From Linum tenue (taxonomy: Eukaryota; Streptophyta; Magnoliopsida; Malpighiales; Linaceae), in NCBI GenBank assembly GCA_946122785.1, contig CAMGYJ010000004.1:12298150-12362149 (forward strand): a stretch of 64,000 nucleotides of DNA, given 5' to 3'. The position numbers and the translations under genes were made by a program. The notes under the pieces were generated by a model. It worked only from the letters and a program-made list of their open reading frames with translations, ran no database searches and was not told the origin of the DNA. Positions 1 through 9,795 of this stretch are shown here, in pieces; the stretch's first letter is position 1, and each line of letters begins with the position of its first letter.

Positions 1-588
1 TTCCTCTTGAATTAAGGAACCCAAGACTCCTTCAAGCTTAAGATTTTCACGGTTGAGTAAAGAAGTTCGGATGGTTTCATATTCTGGATTCAGCCGCATA
101 AGAAATTTCATAGTTCTCATCTTCCCCCTCTCGGCATTGACTTCTGCCGATCCAGCCGATGAAAGAAGGCTCGCCAGAACTAGGTCTTGCTCGGTCCACA
201 GGTTCCGAGTTGCATTATAATGCGAAGTGACGTCCAGATTCCCTTGATTGAGACGAGAGAGTTCTACCTCTATCTCGTATTGCCGAGATGCCGTGACGGT
301 GCGGTATGTATCCGCCAGATATGTCCACATAGCAGCGGAGGCGGGAAGCATACGAAGGCCCAGGAGGATGGAGGCGTCGACGGAATTGAGGAGAAGAGTT
401 CGGACCTTTGCATCGTTCATTGCCCACTTTTGTACTTCTTGTATGGTTGCCGGCGGTGAGGTTGGACGAGCTACCATCCCATCAAGCCAGACCAGTAAAC
501 CCTTCCCCTCAATCAACGTCCGAAATTGAAACTCCCATACATCATAATTCTTGGAGTTCAAACGTGGGGTTATCTGTTCAAAAGACAT
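1..588 (-). CDS. Copia retrotransposon gag, N-terminal part (runs off window)
   Basis: Read on the minus strand from an ATG at 588-586, the frame stays open for 196 codons to the first base of the window, so the rest of the protein lies outside. The product begins MSFEQITPRLNSKNY and continues with the helix-rich Copia Gag pattern (a YDVWEFQFRTLIEG segment, later SRQYEIEVELSRL and LNPEYETIRTSLL). Gag would form the retrotransposon particle in the cytoplasm. The start codon lies three bases beyond the primer-binding site and the LTR follows, the usual order for a Copia 5' end. No stop or frameshift is seen in this part, so it is better preserved than the other retrotransposons here. Family assignment is from recognised pattern, not from a search. 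Confidence 0.8.
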   Translation of the reverse strand, partial: MSFEQITPRLNSKNYDVWEFQFRTLIEGKGLLVWLDGMVARPTSPPATIQEVQKWAMNDAKVRTLLLNSVDASILLGLRMLPASAAMWTYLADTYRTVTASRQYEIEVELSRLNQGNLDVTSHYNATRNLWTEQDLVLASLLSSAGSAEVNAERGKMRTMKFLMRLNPEYETIRTSLLNRENLKLEGVLGSLIQEE

Positions 589-590
589 AG

Positions 591-602
591 GCTCTGATAC
601 CA
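591..602 (-). other. Primer-binding site of the Copia element
   Basis: On the minus strand this reads TGGTATCAGAGC, the standard complement to the 3' end of plant initiator tRNA-Met used to prime minus-strand DNA synthesis. It directly abuts the LTR end at 603 and lies just upstream of the gag ATG. Confidence 0.85.
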
Positions 603-839
603 TGTTAATCGAAACGGAAACGTAAAGAACACACAGGTTTACGTGGTTTCTCCGTTCAGGATGAACGAGACTAGTCCACAGCCGAAGCTATTGTATCTCT
701 TATTCAGCTTAACTTCGATAGGTTCCATTACATAGATATATATACAATTCTAGGGTTTCACCCTAGACCAAACTCGGCTGCCCTAAGAAACCCATTCTGC
801 CGAGAGATATGGGTGGGCTAAAGCCCATAACACTCAACA
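603..839 (-). repeat. 5' LTR of the Copia element (237 bp)
   Basis: The segment starts TGTTAA and ends CAACA on the plus strand, giving the TG...CA ends expected of an LTR, and it abuts the primer-binding site. Since the element reads on the minus strand this is its 5' LTR and carries its promoter. The partner LTR and one copy of the target duplication lie outside the window, so age and duplication cannot be checked. Confidence 0.8.
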
Positions 840-840
840 G

Positions 841-1588
841 TAGGGATGACAAAAATTATAAACACTGCCCGAATCCGACCTAATTAGGTAGTGTAAAACC
901 AGAACCCAAAGTTTTTGTGGATAATGGATGGATATGATTTTATCATTATCTAACCCCAACCCACCCGATTAAACATATGTGTGTATTTTATCTACAAATG
1001 GTCATTATATTTTTCAATCATATATTATATTTATTATAAATATATAATATTCTCATGCAATTGTGTTCTCTTTAACTATTTTTCTTGAAATTAGTGAAGT
1101 AGTTTTATAATTTTTTAATGTGAGTATTAATTGATAACGTAATATATTTGTTGAAGTTACGAAGAAAAATTATTACCTATGATAACCGTGGATATAGAAA
1201 CTCGGTCGAGTGTGCTTTTGTCCTTCACAGTAGGAATAGTTTAGTCCATTTAATTGTGCTTCCTTTGCTTTCGGTGCTTTGTTGCGTTTTATTTCTTCTA
1301 TTTCTTTTGCTTTGTCTCTTGCGGGCGGCTCAATCCTGTTGAGCTTTCAGCCTTTTTTCCTTTTTCGTTTTTGTTTGCTTTGCTTTGTTTTGTTACCCTG
1401 TTTTTCCATTTTCTTTCGTAATAAAATCTTTCACCATTATCAAAAAGAAACTCGATCGAGTGTGACCATGGTTTTGATTTTCTACACGATTCTTGTGTGG
1501 ATATAGATAAGGGTAAAAGTCAAATTATTTTGGGTAGGGTAATGGATATGAACCATCCGTCCCGACTTGATCCGTTTTCATCCCTAGG
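841..1588. mobile_element. hAT-like non-autonomous element, degenerate
   Basis: The left end reads TAGGGATGACAAAAAT and the right end ...TTTTCATCCCTA, a roughly 13-bp imperfect terminal inverted repeat. The interior is AT-rich with CCCGAACC/GGGTAAAA-type words near the ends, as in the better element at 54405-54960, with which it shares an interior stretch (AAATTATTACC..GATAACCGTGGATA). No 8-bp target duplication is visible. It adjoins the Copia LTR directly, so that LTR may have inserted at or inside its left end. There is no transposase, so it could only move with help from an autonomous hAT. Confidence 0.5.
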
Positions 1589-1760
1589 TATGAAGAAAAA
1601 TTATTACCTATGGATTACTATGAATACTCGAAATCTGATCGAGTATAGGCATGATTTTATACTCAATTTTTAATTATTGTGTAGCTATGGATATGAGTAA
1701 ACCCCGAATAATTTTTAATTATTGGACCATTTGCTCTAGACCCGATCCATTGTCATCATT
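1589..1760. repeat. Second partial copy of the same hAT-like interior
   Basis: Immediately right of the previous element the interior pattern repeats (TATGAAGAAAAATTATTACC, then ...GATCGAGTATAG, then CCCGATCCATTGTCATCA). It looks like a second, right-hand copy lacking its left end, or a partial tandem duplication of the element at 841-1588. Confidence 0.4.
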
Positions 1761-2025
1761 TTATTTTTTGATAATGCGATCCATTGTCCTCATGAAAGAA
1801 AGAGTATCTAGTGATTGTTGAAGATCAAACAACAATAAAACCCATTGGTCAAATATCTCATTTGGCCTTGGATATAATTCGATAATTAATCTTATAAGAA
1901 TTTTGGATTTTTTGTTGTTTCTTCTTGGTTCTTCATATGTTATTGTCATACATATATTATTGTCATACGTGTTCTTGAGCTGTGTCTGTGCCAATTTGGA
2001 TACCATTTGAATCCTTCCAAGTTTT
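1761..2025. other. Non-genic AT-rich sequence
   Basis: I see no recognisable gene, RNA or element end here. The 81-codon minus-strand open frame has no family character and is probably chance. Confidence 0.5.
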
Positions 2026-2660
2026 TTCCCCTGGCTGGCTCCACTATTATGAGTTGGGTCATTATTTGTTTGCTTCTATGTCAATAGATAGTAAATAAAC
2101 TGTTTCGGAGTTGGAAGTTGGAACATGTATCAGGGAACCAATCTTTATTACTTGTTTCTATTTATCTTCTAGTGGGACTAACTAACCGACCCAAAAACTG
2201 GCTGAGTCCAGAGTGAGGCTCGGGTCATAATTGAGTATTTTGTCAAAATCACCCCTCCGTAAAATAAGGGATGCTCTTCAGTGGCTGAGCTGGCAAAGCT
2301 CCAATTTTCACTCTTGTATATTTTTTTGGTCCCCAATTTTCCCCGCCTTCACTATTATCAGTTGGGCAAAATTTGTTTGTTTCTGTGTTAAATACTTAAT
2401 GCAGTACAAATCTGTTTAGGATTTGGAAATGTGATAATAGGGACCAGAGACAATTTTCACCGTCAGCTTCGCTTTATCTTATAGTGAGATTACTTAACAG
2501 TACAAAAATAGTGGGCTTAACTAACCAGCCCAATAAATGACAAAGTGAGGCTCGGATCTTACGTATTTTACCAAAACTACCCCTCCGCAAAAGAAGGTAT
2601 GCTTCTTGGTGGCTGAGCTGGCAAAGCTCCAATTAGCACTCCTGTATATATATATGTTTT
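2026..2660. repeat. Diverged tandem duplication (two units of about 310-330 bp)
   Basis: Two successive units share the same ordered landmarks: a CCACTATTAT..AGTTGGGT/CA start, a GGGACTAACTAACC / GGGCTTAACTAACC middle, then GTGAGGCTCGG, ACCCCTCCG, and GGCTGAGCTGGCAAAGCTCC, ending in CACTCTTGTATAT / CACTCCTGTATAT. The units differ by many substitutions and small indels, so the duplication is old. Function is unknown. The CTCCTGTATATATATAT end could be an element boundary. Confidence 0.6.
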
Positions 2661-4254
2661 GATTTTATTTTGATTCTCTTAATTTCTTGATTCTGTTTAA
2701 TCTTACCCATATTTGGGGAAGATGGTGTTCAAATGCGAATTATATGTTTTACTAGATAATTGGCCCGCACTTCGTAGCGGTAATAATGATGAATTATGTA
2801 ATTCACACCAAATTTGATTGATTGAACCAAATTTTTTTGTTGGATTCGAACAAATCAAATATGATTCTCTTTAAAATGAAAGGACGAGCATACCAAATCG
2901 TAATTGACCTGACCAAATTGGAGTAAATGGTTTTCAATTTGATTATGGTATTTGTATTTTGCAAATGTTGGTACCATTGTTGCATATATAAACTCACGTC
3001 AAACATGAACCGATACTCTACCTTAATCGAGGATGGGAAACTTTCGTGCTTCTAGTAATTCTTGTACACAAATACTAACCCAACTTAATACATGAACCCA
3101 TGATAATAATCAGTTCACTATAATTTAGGAAGAAAGTCCAAATACGGTACATTATGTAGCATATGATGCAATGAACAATCATCAAATGTGGTCTAGGGGC
3201 AGTAATCATGAACAGGTTAACAACCTAAACAACAATATGCAATGTCTAGCCGAGTTGCAATCAAGTAAATCAGACTCCAATCCTATAAGGGATCATCATC
3301 ATTATTGCTCAACTATATGTTCAACAATATACGAGTTTTTCTCTTTTTTGGATTTGTTGTGCTATTTGGTTTTGTAAATGAACTTTTATACTTGTGGTAT
3401 GAATAGTTTAAACATCATCTGTACAATATGTATTGGGTATACTTTTGATACATTTGAGTGCAATTATATAAAATATTAAATACTTAGAGATAAGAAGTAT
3501 TTGAAAATTCACTCCATAAAATAGATTTCCACGGTGTTTTCCACTTAATATTTGGATAGCATGTATCATTTTACCACTATAATTTGTGTAAGAGTAAACC
3601 CAACAACATTGTCTTTCTTTAATCCTCGAATTTTCTTTCTAATGGCATTAGTTCCCTTCCCTTCCCTTCCATTATTCACCAAGACTCGTCATTTCACTCT
3701 ACACGTGGTGAGAAATGAATAGCTTGTGGCGACAAATGTCACTTTTTTTTACAGTGAACAAATGTCACTTAATGAGCTCTATTAGCTTCCTTCGTTTCCC
3801 CTGACTTTATCACCATCGTTCTCATTGTGATGCATTCTTTTGGTACTCTAATCCAAAATTGCATGCTATTCCTCCATCGGCAATTCAGCATATAGTTCTC
3901 TTTTAATCACTTTGCTGCCACCCCTCTATTTCTTTTATTGCAATCGAATTCCATATTATCACCTGGTGGAAAAAAACTAAATATCATTTCCGACCACCCT
4001 CACTTTCTCAACTGGCTGCTACCTCGTTGGCTTTTTGAATCCGGCTAGCATCGAGAATTCTACATGAACTAAAAGAGCGTCGATCAATTGCATGCAATTT
4101 GATCGATTGTCCTTGTTCCTCTCATGTTCATCTTCATGTCGTACTTCTCTGCCAAATGTGGTGGCTTCTTCCAATCATCCTTTTTTCTAATTGCTTGCCC
4201 TGCTTTTACGATTACCCAATTAGATTGAAAATAAAATAGGGTGCCTAGAGTTTG
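2661..4254. other. Non-genic region, no recognised feature
   Basis: This stretch is AT-rich with scattered short open frames. I looked for 5' exons of the beta-glucosidase whose 3' half lies at 28770-36780 and found none on either strand. The phrase GATAATTGGCCCGCACTTCGTAGCGG near 2755 resembles a common plant repeat word but has no clear boundaries. The 68-codon frame at 3171-3377 is N- and H-rich without family signal. Confidence 0.5.
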
Positions 4255-4419
4255 TTACTTATCCTCGACGGTTCTGGATTTTGAGAAACGACATCGGCGG
4301 CGACAGTGCAAGGAATTGGTGACTACAGGCTTGCATAAATGATCCTGACGGTTCTGAATTTTGTGAATACATGTTTGGGAAACGACAACATCAGCGATGG
4401 TGCATATCGCCAACCCGAG

Positions 4420-4621
4420 GTGGAGCCTAATCATTGACTTTGCTTGGCTAGCCGCTAGCCGATATGCCGACGGAGATGGGGGAAAGACGGCGAGAAGATG
4501 AAGAGACACATAGACACCCAAGGAGGAGGCTTAATCGTTGACTTTGATTGGCTAGCCACCAGCCGATTTGCTGACGGAGATGGAAAGACGGCGAGAAGGT
4601 GAAGAGATGCATAGACGCGGG
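4420..4621. repeat. Tandem duplication of about 100 bp
   Basis: Two adjacent units each contain GTTGACTTTG..TTGGCTAGCC, a CCGATATGC/TTTGC step, GACGGAGATGG and AAGACGGCGAGAAG followed by GAAGAGA..CATAGAC. They differ at roughly one base in ten by eye. No coding role is apparent. Confidence 0.6.
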
Positions 4622-4774
4622 GAGAAGGTGAGCAGTTGAGAGTCTTGAATCAACGGCTGATATGGAATCTTAGAATGTGATGGACGGCGATCCATATAGT
4701 CTGCAGGATACTTATTGTAGACCAATCCACTTCCCACTGGACCCCTTAAGCAATTAGGCGCTATTTATATTCTA

Positions 4775-4925
4775 ATTTGCGTACAAATAATCCGAACTCA
4801 TAATCAGTAACGTACTAACAATAATTAATTAATAATAATCGTCATAACGACTACTGGGCTTGGGCTGTCGCGCGGACATCCTCCTCTGCATGGGCTGGAG
4901 TCTGGACGTGGACGCGGTTCCATCA
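4775..4925 (-). repeat. 3' LTR of the chromovirus, truncated to 151 bp
   Basis: The segment matches 28605-28755 without gaps and with only a few differences. It should continue left for about 117 bp more (as 28488-28604 does) but stops at ATTTGCGTAC, beyond which 4774 leftwards is unrelated. The left end of the element and its target duplication have therefore been deleted, along with whatever host sequence lay there. Confidence 0.85.
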
Positions 4926-5010
4926 TTGCTCCCCTCCGGAAGAGCGACCTTGCCCTCAAGGTCGAAACTGGGGAAGCGCTCCTCAAGCCTCGTCCGACTT
5001 TCCCAGGTTG
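4826..5010 (-). pseudogene. C-terminal end of the chromovirus polyprotein, reading into the 3' LTR
   Basis: On the minus strand the frame reads TWESRTRLEERFPSF, then DLEGKVALPEG, and stops with TAA at 4828-4826. This is the end of the chromodomain region typical of chromovirus polyproteins (the W.S...L...FP..LE.KV pattern), which tethers integrase to chromatin. It continues the frame broken off at 12447 by the non-autonomous element. The purine-rich tract GGAGGGGAGCAA (4937-4926, minus strand) just before the LTR is both coding and the polypurine tract, so about the last 30 codons lie inside the LTR. Confidence 0.8.
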
Positions 5011-5015
5011 CATCA

Positions 5016-5937
5016 TGATGTGATCCTAATTCGAGAATCCTCCCAAAACGGACCAAAAACCAGAGTTGCACACGTCGAACTTTTTAGGGGGTTTCTCCTT
5101 TCTTGAATAACACGAAATAAAGATACTTGTGGAATCGATCAAACAAATCCGAACTCGTGAGAAGGGCCAGAAGGTATATGAAACCTTCCAAACAATCTCG
5201 AACCCGTGGATGAGGCCAATCGATATCGTCGATGCTCGCCACAACTAGACGCGTTCTCTAGTTGATAAGAGACCACTCAAACCTCCCGAATCCTCAAAGT
5301 AGCGAATAAGCAAAACGTTCACTTGAACTTGTAAACACTTGTATTTGATTGCTAAAACTTGAATGTTGGGTACCAAATTCGTAGCTCTTACACCCTCTAT
5401 TTATAGAGGTCTCAAAAACATAAAACTAACCTAAAAGGAATAAGAAAAACAAATCCCAAATTAACTAGGAAACATTATACTACTTTAATAAGACTAAAAC
5501 TATTAATTAAATAAAGACAAATGCACCGTTCCACTGCCGACTTTCCTTCTCCTTCACGGAATTGAGTTCCGTTCTCATTGCTTGCTGCGGAAACCTTCCT
5601 TTAATAATAATAATGATCTTCACGTGGCCTTCCCTTTAATTGCCATGTAATTATACCCATGAATTCATGCCATCTTTTCCTCATGCACACTCACGTCACT
5701 TTTCATGAATTCCACCAACCAATGGATTAACCCATGCCACTTTAAGTAATTAATCACCTAATAAGCCATGCAACCCAATAATGAGCCCGCCAATAATTGT
5801 ACTACGAACAGCAGCTATCCCATCGTGACCCATCTTGGTCCATTAAAAATGCTCCCAATTGATCCTTAAATCGTTGAACTCGAATCTTCATTTTTGGACC
5901 ACGAGAATTGAATATCGTGCTAGTCGATATCGCATCA
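5016..5937 (-). repeat. 3' LTR of the non-autonomous element (922 bp)
   Basis: It runs TGATGTGATCC...ATATCGCATCA on the plus strand and aligns block by block with 6896-7225, 9925-10090 and 12017-12442. On the minus strand it is preceded by the polypurine tract AAGAGAGAGGGAA (5950-5938). Being uninterrupted, it is the template that shows exactly where the two transposons entered the other LTR. Confidence 0.92.
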
Positions 5938-6701
5938 TTCCCTCTCTCTTGAAGAAGATTCGACCTCGAATCTTTACAGAACTTTGATCTCCAATTAGCA
6001 CCACACTTTTTGGCTTTTGAACGAAATTGTTGTGATAGCGAGAATTGTATCATTCCCCCCTTCTTAAGAACAATTCGTCCACGAATTGTAGAGACTCCAT
6101 TTAGATGAAAACCTTCCATATAGCTCTGCAATTCTCGTCGCTTTTTCATGCGTGCTCCCTCTTTGAAAATTGCATCACCAACCACGAAATCAATATGATC
6201 ATATTTTGGAACAATTGATGAATCCCCCAGAATTTGCATGCATTCATTTCCTCCATTGATTTCTGGTTTCTTCATGTATTGCTCACAATCCGGCGCACCC
6301 AAATCTGGCTTTTCAACAAGAACATCTTCTATCGCCTCCTCATAATCAAAATCCTCATACTCTTCACAACAAGTATCGAAAAGTGGACCTTCCATAGGCG
6401 ATATTTCAATATACTCCTCCTTGTCTTTATGTTGAATTGCTTGAATCTTGATGTCAAAGACTTCTGGACTTGTCTCTTGTGTCTCTATGGTAGCCTCAAA
6501 AGAATGCTCTTGATATGAATTTTGATTCCCTATCTTCAACGGAGCTTCTGGTTGGATTATTACTGCTGACGCACTAATTCCCCATGAAATTTCCAATCGA
6601 GTAAGGCTCGCATTTATTTGTGCTTGCCCTTGACGATAAGCTTCTATTTGCGCGCTAATGTGTCGTAATATTGACGCCACGTCTTGTGCTTGTTCCGCCA
6701 T
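5802..6701 (-). CDS. Unrecognised 299-residue protein of the non-autonomous element
   Basis: This is the only long frame of the element and lies in its sense strand, starting 180 bp after the primer-binding site. The N-terminus (MAEQAQDVASILRHIS...) is helix-prone and could be a short coiled coil; the middle is very acidic (residues about 65-140, rich in E and D), and the C-terminal third is basic with K/R clusters. The last 45 or so codons lie inside the 3' LTR. I see no CCHC knuckle, protease or polymerase motif. It may be a remnant or specialised Gag, or a captured host sequence; function unknown. Open reading over 299 codons in a low-divergence element argues it was recently under constraint. 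Confidence 0.5.
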   Translation of the reverse strand: MAEQAQDVASILRHISAQIEAYRQGQAQINASLTRLEISWGISASAVIIQPEAPLKIGNQNSYQEHSFEATIETQETSPEVFDIKIQAIQHKDKEEYIEISPMEGPLFDTCCEEYEDFDYEEAIEDVLVEKPDLGAPDCEQYMKKPEINGGNECMQILGDSSIVPKYDHIDFVVGDAIFKEGARMKKRRELQSYMEGFHLNGVSTIRGRIVLKKGGMIQFSLSQQFRSKAKKCGANWRSKFCKDSRSNLLQERGNDAISTSTIFNSRGPKMKIRVQRFKDQLGAFLMDQDGSRWDSCCS

Positions 6702-6880
6702 GGTTTCTTGCTAAAGAAGAACCCCACGAATGCTTTGTCTTCAAGATACCTTCCTTACCGCACAAGAAACTCTCAAGAACGTCCAAGATTTGCTTTCTTG
6801 ACGATCAATACTACCAAGAATGTTTCTCGAACTACCAAGAACTCCAAGAACCTTTGTCTTCTCCGCTGCGTTTGAACCGG

Positions 6881-6895
6881 GCTCTTGATACCACT
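6881..6895 (-). other. Primer-binding site of the non-autonomous element
   Basis: On the minus strand this reads AGTGGTATCAAGAGC, close to the initiator tRNA-Met complement TGGTATCAGAGC but with one extra A. It abuts the 5' LTR end at 6896, which fixes the orientation of the element. Confidence 0.75.
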
Positions 6896-7574
6896 TGATG
6901 TGATCATAATTCGAGAATCCTCCCAAAACGGACCAAAAACCAGAGTTGCACACGTCGAACTTTTTAGGGGTTTTCTCCTTTCTTGAATAACACGAAATAA
7001 AGATACTTGCGGAATCGATCAAACAAATCCGAACTCGTGAGAAGGGCCAGAAGGTATATGAAACCTTCCAAACAATCTCGAACCCGTGGAAGAGGCCAAT
7101 CGATATCGTCGATGCTCGCCACAACTAGACGCGTTCTCTAGTTGATAAGAGACCACACAAACCTCCCGAATCCTCAAAGGAGCGAATAAGCAAAACGTTC
7201 ACTTGAACTTGTAAACACTTGTATTGAGTGTTCCTATTCGTCGCCCTAAATATTTAAATTCTATAACCCTAAAACATAGGTAATTACATAAATGTCCTTC
7301 ATTTAATTTTATGGTTCAACTATCCTAGAGTTAAGAACCCAACCCATTTGAACTTTTTCTTTACGGAAAAAAAAACACAAATATCAGCCCAAAAACTAAA
7401 ACAAAACACTAACACCACAAAAATCAATCACAATCTTCTACATTGGTAAATTTTCGTCGGATTCCGGCGAGTTCGTCGGAGGTAGAGGCATCATTATTTT
7501 CCAGTCGCCATAGCATGCAGGCGCTCGGATTGAAGGTTTGATTTCGTTTTCATTTTTTTTTTCCAGAAAAGTGG

Positions 7575-7835
7575 GCCGAGCATGTTGAAAACCTGCCTCG
7601 ACAGCTGTCCAAACATGTTGAAAATCTGTCTCGGCCATGGAGCGGACGTGCTGCCAACCTGCCCCTCCCACCCGTCAGGCATCCACGCAGCATGTTTGGA
7701 ACCGTGGCGAAGCGGGTTTTCAACATGTTCGCCCTGCGGTCGGGACACGTTTTCAACATGCTCGACCAAAGGTTCTGTCATGTTTTCGACATGTCCGTCC
7801 GTTGGTCTAGTCCTGTTTTGAACATGCTCGAACAA
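7575..7835. repeat. Array of short repeats around a GTTTTCAACATG word, both orientations
   Basis: The block contains repeated CATGTTGAAAACCTG / CATGTTGAAAATCTG on the left and GGGTTTTCAACATGTTCG / CGTTTTCAACATGCTCG / GTTTTCGACATGTCCG on the right at spacings near 35-40 bp, so left and right halves are inverted copies. Open frames exist on both strands purely because of the repeat; they are not credible genes. Confidence 0.7.
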
Positions 7836-7920
7836 ATTTTGTGATGTTATGGACATTTTTTAATGAAAATTCACATAAATTATACTAATTATGTTACACT
7901 CGTTGTGTATTGTGTTTATT

Positions 7921-8314
7921 AGGAAGGAGGATAAAAATCTTGTACCACCATCATTAACCAACAAGGAAATTATTATGGGTGATTCGGTAAGTACTCGATT
8001 TATTTGTTGTTTTTATAATTTAATTATCGTAACATAATTGTTGCACGACTAAATGTTTTTACATTGTATATTTTTGTAGGGAGGATTTGGATGAGGGTGA
8101 TAAAGTCGATTACACGTCATTGTTTATAAGTGATGTTGTTTATGATACCCATGTGAACCTTCTACAACAACAAAGGAGATTGCCAAAATTAATACTGGAG
8201 GAGAAAATCCACAGTATATATGGTTTGGGGGAGAAGGGTTTAGGACGGGTACATAGAAGGTGCAAGAGAGAAAACGTTTGCTTTAGTATTTATGATTATG
8301 TCTATTATTCGTGA
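7921..8314 (+). CDS. Unidentified two-exon frame in the MULE-like element
   Basis: A GT donor after GGTGATTCG (7989-7998 region) and an AG acceptor near 8083-8090 could join an upstream frame (KEDKNLVPPSLTNKE) to a 74-codon frame containing SLFISDVVYDTHVNLLQQQ and ending TGA at 8312-8314. I do not recognise the product. It may be a captured host exon or degraded transposon gene. Evidence for coding is only the open frame and plausible splice signals, so treat it as speculative. Confidence 0.25.
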
Positions 8315-9229
8315 ACATGCTTAAGCATAATCACTAATTATAAAATTTGTCGTTATTATAAAATATCGTTAAAATTGTATTTTCTTGATTTCTCGAGCTA
8401 GCAACATGGGAAATGGCCAAAATTCTCACTGGTCCCTTGAAATATCTCTGAACGCACTGGATTCAACCGTTTCTTGATTTGAAGTCAATGAGCGAAGAAA
8501 ACATGAATAGTGTCAAATCTTTAATCAAGGTTTCGAGTGCCTTGGGTGTTAAAACAGGGAATTTCTTCAGACTAACATGAGTCTTTCGATGTTGTAAACG
8601 ATTGTTGTTAGTGAAGGTTCGAATGATTTGGCCTCTAAGATGACATTGTAATAGGATTGGTCAAATTAACATAAAGGTTAGTAATTAGTACATGAATGAT
8701 ACCTCACATGCATCTACACCCACTAATAATGCCAAAGCTTTGATTAGAACTAAGATTCCATAAATTATTGTTGAATTGGAATGTGATTATTTTGTAAGCA
8801 TTTTAAATTTGGAATAGTTATTTTCATACCCATACGAGACCGACTACGTGGATTTACAATTATCATTAGTTTTATTTATGATTCAATCATAAATTAACGA
8901 AAACATTTTTAAACATAATAATTAATATGTACAACAAACTATTTATGGTAATAAACATATTAATAATTCACATACTAATCAATAATAACTCATGTAATCG
9001 TAGTTCTAATCACAAATTCTTTTGCATACAAATAAATCACACAATTTTTTTTATTTTGAATATCTGAATCACAAACAGTCAAACACTAAACCATAGATCA
9101 CAAATTCTAATTTGTAAATTACATGTATATTCACATAATTTTTTTAAGAGACCGGTCTGACCAACAAGCGAACCAGAGCGGGGCGGTCATATTTCTACCC
9201 GAACTAGAGCGGGACAGATCGGATATATG

Positions 9230-9470
9230 TCTGGACCAAGTAGGGGCGGGTTGGAAACCCGGCTGGACCCGTGGCTGGGCGGATACCCTACCTGCCTCGC
9301 CCTGGCTCCAGGTGGGTAACCTACCCGCTTCTCCTCCGACCTCCGCGTAAACCCTACCTGCCCGCCCAGCAACGAGGCGGGTTGAAAACCCGTCGCCGGC
9401 GGGCTGAGACAGGTCGACACCACGTCTCCAGCCTGCCGACGACGGGTTTTCAGCCCGCCTCGTTGCCGGC
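9230..9470. repeat. GC-rich inverted-repeat block
   Basis: A 25-bp arm at 9371-9395 (starts AACGAGGCGGG) is the reverse complement of 9440-9464 with one mismatch, separated by 44 bp. Left of it are repeated ACCCTACCTGCC and GGGTAACCTACCC words. The GC content is much higher than in the flanks. It could fold into a strong cruciform or RNA hairpin. Confidence 0.75.
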
Positions 9471-9769
9471 ATCAGAAATAAAAAAAAAGCGAAGCAGCAA
9501 CTATCACCACAGATCTGGCTAGGAGGAATGACGATGACGGCGCGGCTTCTTCTGGGATGCTACTGACAGTGAGTCTCGTGGTTGGCGGTGGGCTTCTTCT
9601 TCCTCCTCCGACGGGGAGAGTCTCGTGGCTGACGGCGTCGTGGGATGGGAGGGGAAGGGAAGGGCGGACAAGTGGCTGGTGGGAAGGGAAGCCTCGTTGC
9701 AGGTGGCGCCATGGCGGGGAGGGTGGCTGGTGGCGGGGTAGAAGGGTGTTGGAGATGGGAGACGATACA

Positions 9770-9795
9770 GGGAAGGGGAAGGGGAAGGGGATGGG
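9770..9795 (+). other. Potential G-quadruplex tract
   Basis: Five runs of three or four G separated by two-base spacers (pattern GGGAAGGGGAAGGGG and continuing) occur on the plus strand, in a G-rich segment near the right end of the MULE-like element. The sequence fits the simple quadruplex rule; no biological role is shown. Confidence 0.5.

Noticed and set aside
2803..3377. Short frames at 2803-3006 and 3171-3377 as genes
   Set aside because: They are under 70 codons, AT-driven, without motifs or splice context.
7575..7835. Cysteine-rich peptide genes on both strands
   Set aside because: The repeated FSTC / MLKTC residues simply translate the repeated GTTTTCAACATG word.
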